Both the position numbers and the translations under genes were made by a program. Source: Megamerina dolium (Eukaryota > Arthropoda > Insecta > Diptera > Megamerinidae). Taken from it: a stretch of DNA of 64,000 bases. Positions 55,266-64,000 of the stretch are shown here, one piece after another (the stretch's first letter is position 1; every line of letters starts with the position of its first letter). Where the stretch lies: positions 29,721,253 to 29,785,252 of the forward strand of contig OY978525.1 of NCBI GenBank assembly GCA_963854835.1, read 5' to 3'. Below the pieces are notes generated by a model. The model made no database searches. It was not told the DNA's origin and saw nothing but the letters and a program-made list of their open reading frames with translations.

Positions 55266-56020
55266 AAACCAAACCTAACCTAATCTAGGATATTCATACT
55301 AAGTTCACCATTATATTTTTTTGTCATATTGTACAAGCCATTTACCTCAAATCAAGTCTCACGTGACCTTCAAGAGATTCATCTTCCACAGAGCATTTTT
55401 CTGTCTAGAAAGCTTTCAAACTACTTAAAATTTATCCCAAAGAATTGCTGATATTTGCGGTAGAATTTCAAAAAACTGAGCTGGCGCCGAAGTCTATAAA
55501 AAATTACAAAACAAATTTCATTCTATATTGGCGGTGGGATTTCACCCAACAATAAATCAATGGAATTACTTTTTTATATCTTTACTCTTTTCAGTTTCAC
55601 GATGAGACAATCGTAAACCGATTTCAAGGATCCCGAGGACCATGCACATGTTCTAATTGTAATTTCTAAATTCTGAATCTAATGCCATTTGTTTTTTTTT
55701 CACTTCTACTGTCTGAATAATTACATATTGCTTGAATTTCTGATAAATATTTTTGTTGATTAGGGGAAAATTTGGAACTTGATTTGCAAAACAAAACACC
55801 GTTGTTCGTAGACTTCTGCCAAGAGCAACTATATTTCCCATATGGATTATCATTGGAAAAAGACACGTCACGGATTTTTAAAACAATTTAAACCACCATG
55901 ATATAAATCAACTATGTTTGGCATGTAGAATACTGCTCAGGGACGAAATATTTTCCAAACTTTTTCAATTGACTTATAATCTTTGAAATTAATCATACTA
56001 AAATATAGAATATTGAATAA
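55266..56020. other. Unassigned DNA
   Basis: No gene or repeat supported. Overlapping minus-strand frames at 55,653-55,871 have no recognisable domain. Confidence 0.4.
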
Positions 56021-56021
56021 A

Positions 56022-56105
56022 GAACCTTTCAGAACTTGGAATTTCAAACTGGCGCTAGCTAACGAACAACAGCGATGACTGACGAAGCATGTCCGATATC
56101 TAGAG
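56022..56105 (+). pseudogene. Tiny RTE-like LINE 3' fragment
   Basis: GGAATTTCAAACTGGCGCTA, then ACAGCGATGACTGACGAAGC and ATGT, match GGAATTTCTAACTGGCGCCA and ACAGAGATGGCTGGCGAAGC plus ATGT at the end of the RTE reading frame (24,730-24,790). About 80 bp. Confidence 0.65.
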
Positions 56106-57820
56106 TTTTCAATTTGAGAAGAACTTACTTGCCTAAAGCTCGTGTATTCGAATAATTAGATTATATACACATGGTAAAGATATCATTGATATCATCCCGA
56201 ATTTGACCTAATTCCAAACGAATTTTTTTTTATTAGATCTGTCACTTTTAATATTCTTTGTGGTAACATTTAACACGTTAGTCATAAATAAAATTTTGTC
56301 AAAGCAATTATTCACAATAGGCTGGACAGCAAAATTGTAGAAAAATGTAATTAATTTAATATTTAGTAGGTATGATGACGACTTGGCTGAAATTTTGTTG
56401 AAAATTTCTTTTAAACATCATCCCATTCTCTTTCTTTTTCATATGATTTTAAATAACAAAACTTGAAATAGTATATATTATCTAATTAGCATAATAATAT
56501 CAAAATGTATCTTCTTGTATATCTAATATTAATTATAGTACTATGCTATTTCATACATTTTCTTCACCTCCAACGAAAAAATGAAGCGGAGAAAGTATAC
56601 ATACAATATTTGTGTCTTATAACTATGTATATTACAAATGTGTTATAAGAACTTTATTTATAAACTATATCTGTTGGTTCGTGAAGAGAATATGTGTCTG
56701 TATCAACATAAAAAATGTTGACAACATTTCATAGTCACATTACTGAAAATTGTATACATTTCAAGGTTTTGCTGTATGCATGGTATATGTAAAAGTATGT
56801 ATATACAGTAATATTTAATTATACGTAGTTTTCATTACATGATGGCGTGTAATGAGTGATAATAGAAAATTATTTAGTATTGTGTCTTTAATTTATAGAT
56901 TAATTAGATTATAGAAAACACTTTTGACAAGATATAGTACAAATTTAGTAGGATCAATTCATAGTACTTAGTATTTTGTTTGATATGTAATATTGTACAT
57001 AAATATATTGATATTTATGTTTTTTAGAAATATCATTCGCGAATAGTATATTTTAAGAAATACCAAACAATTGTTCATGCAAAATTATTCCACTTATGAT
57101 TATTAAATTGCAACATTTTGTCTTTGAGAGGCCTTATACTTATACCTCTAGTAAGTATAATTGTTCGTGACTGCTATTATAATGGCCTGTAGATTAAAAG
57201 CTCATTACATCAATTTGTTACAATTTATGATTCATCATTGTTTGAAGCAATTCATGCTATTTATTGTGTGAAAACTTCATCCATTTATACGAGTAAACGA
57301 GCCTTGTGGCTAAACATTTGTATAGAAGTGTGTGTTTATTTATTTTTCTGCTATTAGAAGAAGTTTTCATCGGTGAGCTAGTATACGATACTTATAGCTA
57401 CTTACAACAATAGGATGGTTCAAACCTAACAAAAGAGAGTGAGAGTGAGATTGAGAGAGAGACAGAGAAACAAATACACACAAATTTAAGAATATTTTGG
57501 AATACTTGATGTACTTCATTATTCATGAAATATTATAACCCTCAATCTTAGTCTTTTGCACAAAGAAGGAGAGAGGGAGAAAAAAAAAAAAACAAAGAGA
57601 GAGAGAGTGTGATTGAGAGAAAATAATTGGACATATTTGGTAAAAAAAAACGTTGATACTTCATGTAATGCGTTATTGCTATTATATTCACTCTTTGCAA
57701 TTCTTCGAGGCAATTCATGACGAATTTATTCGCATTTCAGGCAGTTTACCGGTCATAACTTGACGGATAGTGGTTTATAAGATATTTTAATATTTTTAAT
57801 TTAACTCTTCCAATTTAATA
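56106..57820. other. A+T-rich DNA without recognisable genes
   Basis: No supported gene. GA-rich patches at 57,437-57,470 and 57,560-57,620. Confidence 0.45.
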
Positions 57821-57824
57821 AAAT

Positions 57825-58090
57825 CTCAATTTTGTAGGTAAACTCCCTAAGTGGTGATGATAGGAGATAAGTGTACTATATGGGGGTAATATGGGGGAAC
57901 AATAATTAATGAGAGTCGCTCATATATTTCACAGTACTAAGTGTGATTTCTGGACAATCGTGGGGTTATTTGATGATTTTCAGATGTAGTATAAGTAGTA
58001 AGTATGTTTGGAGGAAATGTTGGTAAGAGAACATTAATGGGGTAAGTTGTGAGAGCGAAATTTATGGAAACATACATTTTGTAGGTGAGC
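57825..58090 (+). repeat. Rep-B dispersed repeat, two units
   Basis: TTTTGTAGGTAAACTCCCTA at about 57,832 and TTTTGTAGGTGAGCTGCTCT at about 58,078 give a period of about 246 bp. Between them are TAATGAGAGTCGCTCATATA, GGGGTTATTTGATGATTTTC plus AGATG, and TAGTAAGTATGTTTGGAGGA, the family order. Confidence 0.65.
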
Positions 58091-58155
58091 TGCTCTATGG
58101 GGTGGAAACAGATGATAAGGACGTTCAGGAAAAACGTTGAGAAGAATAGATTAAT

Positions 58156-58522
58156 CTTTGGACCTATTTGCGTTGGTGGCGAGTACCGAATAAGGTACAA
58201 CCATGAGCTGTACGAGCTGTATGCCGATATTGACATAGTAAAGCGCATCAAAATCCAGCGGCTGCCCTGGCTAGGTCATGTCGAGCGAATGGAAGAACAC
58301 GCTCCAGCTAAGAAGGTGTTATATTCGGAACACGTTGGAGGACGAGGCAGTAGTGGAAGACCTAACCTCCGGTGGAAAGACCAAGTACTGGAGAACCTGA
58401 TGGCGCTTGGAATTTCTAACTGGCGCCAGCTAGCAAAGAACAGAGATGGCTGGCGAAGCATGTTATATTCGGCCTAAATCGATATTCGGTTGTTATGGTC
58501 ACATGGTAAGTATGTAAGTAAC
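58156..58522 (+). mobile_element. Short RTE-like LINE copy, 5'-truncated
   Basis: This copy covers GPICVGGEYRIRYNHELYEL to the stop after WRSMLYSA and the 3' end with an AAGTATGTAAGTAA tail. It remains open in one frame (to 58,477) because it is so similar to the 24-kb copy. AATAGATTAAT (58,145-58,155) and AATAAATTAAT (58,523-58,533), 10 of 11 identical, may be the target-site duplication. The open frame fuses flanking DNA with LINE codons and should not be read as a gene. Confidence 0.85.
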
Positions 58523-58533
58523 AATAAATTAAT

Positions 58534-61250
58534 GGAGGTTGATCATTTATTTTACCCATATATATCTGAAATTCGGTATATTTTGAGGAATCTTTCAACT
58601 TGCATCATTTCTTGTTAAATTAACAAAATTAGCTCCATTAAGTGAGTATGGAAATATTTATTTCGTCTGCTGGGCTAGACCTTTTTTTTCAAGAGGTGGT
58701 ATAATCTATCATTATACTCCTATAGGGATCCTGCATTGATGCCCAGGGTTCGATCATCGTTGATTTCGAAAAAGTAAACACCTATGACGTCTTTTAAGTA
58801 ATATATTGCGTAGAACAAAAAGCATTATGTTTATTATTTATGTTTGGTTTGATTTGCCGATGCATTTATTTCATATAAGGATCATTAAATAATTATGTTA
58901 TTGACCGTTGTTCACCCATCTTTCAGACAACTTCATAATATCGCGTTGATAAAAGTTCCCACCTCTTTATGCGAGAAACTTGTTAGGGTGCTGATTGAAG
59001 CAAAATATATAGAAGTTTTTTGGTGCAAAACCTGAGCCTTACCTGAATCTTACAATAGATCCCAACTAAGCAATATAAATTTTTACCGAGTGACCAAGCT
59101 TCTGTAGGATCTTGCAGTGTCGTAATAAAACAACACACACTTCCACTAGATCAGCATTAGCAAAATTCAATATGATGGACTCTCCTGAATCACTTCACGA
59201 TATCAAATGCGCCTCACTATAAAGGAAAATATTCTTTAGGATTTATATTTTATATTATTTGTGCCAATAAGAGCCAATTGAAATGATCAAAGGCTATGAT
59301 AAATAATGAGATTATGCCTAAAAATATAAAAATATTTCTAGCTGGATGGCTAACACGGCAATGTAGAGGCTTTACACTATGACAAACGCTTCTAGTTTCT
59401 TGAAATTTATTAAAGACATTACAAATGTGAATTGAAATTAATCAGAATTGTTCTTTGGCTACGTATTTCGTATAGAACATCTATCCTGCGGAGGAACTAA
59501 ACACCTTTAAAGCACTTGAAAATTGATACTTCCGATAATGAATTTCCAATTATGTACGTATTTTTGAAAGCTCTTTAATAAGACCAATCATAAGATCTTA
59601 TTCGCTATTTAAAATATTTACAAAATTGGTATCAAAAATAGAATCGTAACATCTTACTTAGTTGCTCTTATTTCTTTTTTTCAATTTAAACTTTAATGTG
59701 TTTATTATTACTATTATTATTGAGTACATCTCTTTAAATGGAAATTTAAAAATAGTAAAGCTTATTATTTTCACATTTTCTTAACTGCTGCGCTGTCCTT
59801 TGTTATGCAATAAAATTTATATGATTTTTTTGGTGGCGTTGTCTTCCTTCAAGCTACATTTAATATAGAATTACCATAGTTATATCATAATTTGGTCACG
59901 TATTGTCCTTTGTGTTTCCAATGTACTGGTAATAAACTGATGATGTTGCTTGGTTGGTTGGTTTGTTGTAATGGGTTTGCCATACTGTCGCTGGAATGGA
60001 ATGAAGAATTTGTATGTATGAACTTATAACAATTGTAAATTACAATTTAAAAAGTTTAAATTTCTATTTATTATTATTGTTGATGGCGATAGTGGTGTCA
60101 TAATGGTGGTGAATAGTGAAATTGTAAGTATATTGCACCTATATTTTTATATTTCTTTTATTTTGTGATAAAATTTCAGAGATATCCTGAAGTAATTGTA
60201 CGTTTTTCTTATATTTTTTTTATAATTTATTTTTGTGGTTTCAGTTGCAAATTTGGAGAACATGAGTTTTTATTTTTATCTCTCTTTTGGTTATTGTTTT
60301 GATTATTAAATATGATGTACATAAAAGTTGAACCGACAGCGCGTCGTATGAGTTATATGAATACACCTATTTGCTATTACTGTTGAATAGAGCTGTTAAC
60401 CGAATGTTTTTTTCCGGACATTTGTTCTCTTTTTTAACAATCTTCCATTTTTTGCTATTATTTAAATGCACATGATTTTGTATTTATTCATAACAACTTC
60501 ATTCAACTTTCTTTCAAACGAACATTCTATTATTTTTTTAGTATTATATATGGGAATCGAATAGAGACTTTTTCCCATCTCCTGAAATTAGTAGGCAACA
60601 TTAGATGAAATTATTTATACTCTTAAAAATTTCGGTTATACTTGGACTCTAAAAATGTTTTAAATCTTTCAAGGAAGTATTTTGCGAATTTCATATCATA
60701 AATAAATGCGTTCATTCTTTGATCAGTATTATAATCACTGCGGATGTAGTGGACTTTCCAACAAGAAAGCCTAGTTTGATGTGGAATTTAACATTTTATT
60801 TCAATGTTTATTTTTTAAGTATTTCAGTTTTTTAAATATAGTTTGGCTGATATTCCAAAAATTTAGTAATATTTTACATTAATGCTTCAAATAGGCTTAC
60901 TTGTAAATAAGCCTCTTTTTAAAAATAATTTTTCTAAAATTTATATCAGAGACACTTTCCATTTCTTTTCCTCTTTAAATGTCTTTTGAGTAATTAATAT
61001 ACATTTTAAATTAAATTAATTTTCATTCAGCACATTAATTTCTAGCGCATAGATTTTTTAAGCTTTCCATTTTCCATAACTTTAAACTGATCTGCTGAAC
61101 ATTGTGTGCTGAGATTTTTTTGTCTTAGTTTTAAGTCAAAACGTTCGGATTTTTTGTAATTTTGTTTTTTTTTTTGAATCGGCCCTTTCGACCCGAAAAT
61201 TCTTTTAATTATTGAAAATATACATTTGTAATTTTAAAGTTTAGTGACCT
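58534..61250. other. A+T-rich DNA without recognisable genes
   Basis: No supported gene, RNA or defined repeat over 2.7 kb. Short ATT and T-rich runs only. Confidence 0.5.
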
Positions 61251-61261
61251 ACTGATTTAAT

Positions 61262-61983
61262 CTCGCGAGGTAATGTGTCTAACTGCCTCAATTCTAGTTC
61301 AAATTATCGAAAGTTAACTCACTGGATGTCATGTAGTTTGTTCTGCGCGCTATGTGATGTCACCTTCATTATTTAATGGTGGTCCACCACGTGACGACCA
61401 CCGTGCAAAGTCTTCCTGGCACCCGCGGCTGAATTAAGTGCCACAAACCTCCTCGGTTAGAGGTTGTGCGTTGGCTTTGGGACCCACCACATAAAAACTC
61501 TCTCTCAATCAAAAATCTAAACATGTCTCAAATAAGGACTACCCTTTCTTTTTATGACCCCCGAAAAGAAAATAAGGACCAGAATTTACGAATATGCACC
61601 TGGAATTTTCGGTCCCTCTATACTACTATACTACGCTTTTGAAGTACTGAGGGCTTTTGTCTATCTTGGAACCAATATTAACACCAATAATGACGTCAGC
61701 TTGGAGATATTGCGAAAGATCTTCTTGCTAACAGATGCTACTTTTGCTTAAGTAAGCAATTGTGAAGTCGAGCTCTCTCTTGAGAAACGAAAAACACAAG
61801 TCTACTCTACAAGTCTTTCATCACATCTGTCCTTACATATGGCGTCGAAGCTTGGACAATTTCCACCTCAGAGGAGAATATGCTATCGAGAGAGGTACAA
61901 CCATGAGCTGTATTATCTGTATGCCGAACGTAGCTTGCTAAATCGATTTTCGGTTGAAATGCCCACATAAGCAAGTGAGTAAT
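61262..61983 (+). mobile_element. RTE deletion derivative with both ends, 722 bp
   Basis: It keeps the family leader (AGTGTCTAACTGCCTCAA-like, TCATGTAGTTTGTTCTG, GAGGTTGTGCGTTGG), the first codons (ATGTCTCAAATAAGGACTAC ... ATATGCACCTGGAATTTTCG) and the 3' end (CCCACATAAGCAAGTGAG). The endonuclease after CTWN and the reverse transcriptase through motif C are gone: at about 61,620-61,640 the sequence jumps to CGCTTTTGAAGTACTGAGGG, the position after motif C. A second deletion near 61,890-61,930 removes most of the C-terminal codons. TGATTTAAT and TAATTTAAT flank it, perhaps a target-site duplication. Confidence 0.8.
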
Positions 61984-62306
61984 TAATTTAATGCCTCTTA
62001 GAAATTGCACTGTTTTTATTTTTATACAATAATTTTGCAATTTCTCATGAGTACTAGCGGTTTTATAATATAATCATTTTAAATGTAACCATATTTACCA
62101 TATTTTCTTCAATATATACATATATTTGTTCGGATACGTGATATTAATTTGTTTGAACTCACAAAACCATGCTCTATATTTGCTTTTGAGTACTTTGATC
62201 TTTGTATATACTTGCAGTAACTTTATTTCTCTAAATATATTCAACTAACTTCAAGTTATTTACTTAGCACACACATATGAATATGCGTATACTTATACTT
62301 ATATCA

Positions 62307-63500
62307 GGTCAGTCCATAAGTTCGTGCGTTATTTTTTCAATAGTTTCACAGTAGACGCTTTTTGAGTACAAAAAATGATTCGTGGGAGATAAAGGAATTA
62401 TTTTTATTTTCAAGTGATTTTAATCGCGGATATAAGTACGCGTTGTTAAGAAATAAAATGGAATCTTTGAACGTGTATAAGAGGCATATTTTATTATAAA
62501 AGCGGATAAAATGCAAACAACTGCTGCTGCAGAAATAAACGCAACTCATGGGGAGAATACCGTGAGTGTAAGGACTGCGCAAAAGTGGTTTTCCAAATTT
62601 CGAAGTGGTGATTGTGACATTAAGGATGCCCCACACTCTGGTCGTCCTGATGTCTTTAACTTCGACGCTTTGCTGTAACTTGTGGAAGCCGAGCCAAGTT
62701 TGACAGTCGATATGAAGGTTAAATTCATCATATGGAATAGTTTACAGGTACCTGGTTTAATTGAGCAAGGTTCCAAAGCTGGGAAAATGGGTTCCGCATA
62801 AACTTTCCATCCTTCAAACTTTCAAACCTTCAGCAGAGAGCGAATGTGTGTTCTCAGCTTGAAAATGAGAGTTTTTTGAATCGTATTGTTACTGGTGACG
62901 AAAAATGGATCCTTTACAATAATCCTGTTCTCAAACGCCAGTGGTTAGATAAAGATGAAACATCAGAACCAACCCCCAGAGGTGGCCTCCTGTTGGTGGG
63001 ATACGGCCGATATCATTTATTTTGATCTGCTGGAACCAAACCAGACGATCACAGCTGATTATTATTGCCATCAACTATCCAAACTGAATAAAGCGCTTGA
63101 AAAAAATCGACCGTCTTTAGTCAATAGACGTAAAGTTTTGTTTTACCACGACAACGCAGGACTGCATACCGCAAGACAGAACTTGGGCAAGGTGAACGAG
63201 CTCTGATGGGAGCTAATGCCGCATCCATCATACTGTCTGGAAATTGCACCTTGTGACTATGATCTTTTTCGCGGACTTCAGTCCCATTTAAGCAATAAGA
63301 ACTACACCTCAAAAGAAGCTATAAAATGGGATATCGACGCGTATTTTGGCTCCAAGGATAAACAATGTATTAAATATTTGCCTAAACGTTGGGAAGACAT
63401 TGTTAATAATGCAGGAAAATATATTATAGATTAATAAATATTGAAAACATATTTTTTATTTATAATATTTTAAAACCACATAAGAAAACGCGAGAACTTA
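62307..63500 (+). mobile_element. Mariner element with both inverted repeats, transposase broken
   Basis: The left end reads AGTCCATAAGTTCGTGCGTT (from about 62,312) and the right end, reverse-complemented, AGTCCATAAGTTCTCGCGTT (about 63,483-63,502). The 1.2-kb size is normal for mariner. The inverted repeat and a C-terminus ending YIID suggest the mellifera or a near subfamily, from memory. Confidence 0.85.
62454..63434 (+). pseudogene. Mariner transposase, frameshifted but with three aspartates visible
   Basis: It starts MESLNVYKRHILL and is broken by a stop. It continues in another frame as QTTAAAEINATHGENTVSVR, TAQKWFSKFRSGD and DAPHSGRPD (DNA-binding region). Then RIVTGDEKWILYNNPVLKRQ at about 62,880 carries the first aspartate, LVNRRKVLFYHDNAGLHTAR at about 63,118 the second, and PSYCLEIAPCDYDLFRGLQS at about 63,225 the third, with WEDIVNNAGKYIID at the end. 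At least three frameshifts and a deletion between DALL and the GDEKW block prevent expression. A full enzyme would cut at the inverted repeats and insert at TA. Confidence 0.87.
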
Positions 63501-64000
63501 TGGACTCCTAATACTTTGTGGTAATTCTGTGGTACTTTTCTGCGAGTGCTTTATATTTTTATGTTTGTTAAAGTTGAAAAGGTTTAACTACACATTTTAT
63601 TTTTATTATTATTTTTTTTATTATTTCTTTATCTTTACTGACATTAATATTTTGATGTTACAATGAATAATGTATAATGCTGAGGAGTTGTGAGAGGTTA
63701 GCTTTTAAATGAAATATTGGTACAATAAGAGTCAGTGTAAAGAAAATTGTGGCCGATAAAAATTGTATATTAAATATATGGAGATTTAAATTTATTTAAA
63801 AAAAATAAACACCCTTTATATAAATGTTAGACAAATGGAGTTAAAAATTGACCTAAGCTGTTAAACTCTTATCCAACTTTGTATTTGAATTTGAATTGTA
63901 TGTGAAAGATTTACTTATGCATTTCTAGAAATCAATTAGATTTTACTTCTCCTATGTCACATCGGGAATCAAAGAAGACCAAGAAAGGGATTGAATAGAA
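63501..64000. other. A+T-rich DNA without recognisable genes
   Basis: No gene seen up to the window edge. Confidence 0.5.

Noticed and set aside
58085..58477. 130-codon open frame resembling a complete gene
   Set aside because: It joins flanking DNA to the C-terminal codons of a truncated RTE copy.
1..64000. CRISPR arrays, rRNA, tRNA genes, bacterial operons or phage
   Set aside because: None seen. The tRNA-like sequences are heads of SINEs with attached bodies and target-site duplications, and the window is clearly eukaryotic.

Overview
This is A+T-rich eukaryotic DNA with no recognisable host protein-coding gene. The mix of repeats points to an insect, most likely a higher fly (a tephritid-like dipteran is my inference): a Jockey-clade LINE, an RTE-like LINE family, several mariner subfamilies, a Merlin (IS1016/ISXO2-type) relic, tRNA-derived SINEs, and dispersed repeats carrying 'TTTGTATGGGAG' phrases and TATACCCTGCA ends of a kind common in flies. 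There are no operons, CRISPR arrays or bacterial signals. Nearly every protein I can support belongs to a transposable element.

Layout. 0-11 kb: RTE pieces (1.65, 3.9-6.1 and 9.1-10.3 kb), a Merlin relic (2.2-2.85 kb), a SINE with a target-site duplication (3.5-3.85 kb) and pieces of two unclassified repeat families, called Rep-A and Rep-B here. 12-14 kb: a Mos1-like mariner relic and a 451-bp inverted-repeat element. 14.95-18.65 kb: a 5'-truncated Jockey LINE with an intact endonuclease/reverse-transcriptase ORF, poly(A) tail and target-site duplication, the best-preserved gene here. 19.6-20.55 kb: two facing mariner fragments. 21.66-24.84 kb: a full-length RTE copy with a perfect 14-bp duplication. 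26.5-29.7 kb: a Tc1/mariner scrap, a 30-bp minisatellite and a decayed RTE. 32-39 kb: SINE copies and otherwise unremarkable A+T-rich DNA. 39-45.5 kb: a diverged tandem duplication, a long foldback element, an internally deleted IS630/Tc1-type transposon, two Rep-A units and a ~1-kb repeat with palindromic ends. 47-54.4 kb: more RTE scraps, one with a duplication, a mariner relic, an ATTA-rich block, and a SINE inserted into an older LINE relic. 55-64 kb: RTE scraps, a Rep-B pair, a 722-bp RTE deletion derivative and a mariner with both inverted repeats.

How the parts relate. The RTE family dominates, with ten loci of widely differing age. Two of them share an A7 tract that puts the endonuclease and reverse transcriptase in different frames, with the geometry of a -1 ribosomal frameshift site. 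The Jockey ORF2 looks able to encode an active enzyme. The SINEs, inverted-repeat elements and deleted transposons depend on enzymes encoded elsewhere. The two unclassified dispersed families (Rep-A and Rep-B), the foldback element and the frameshift site are the most likely undescribed items.
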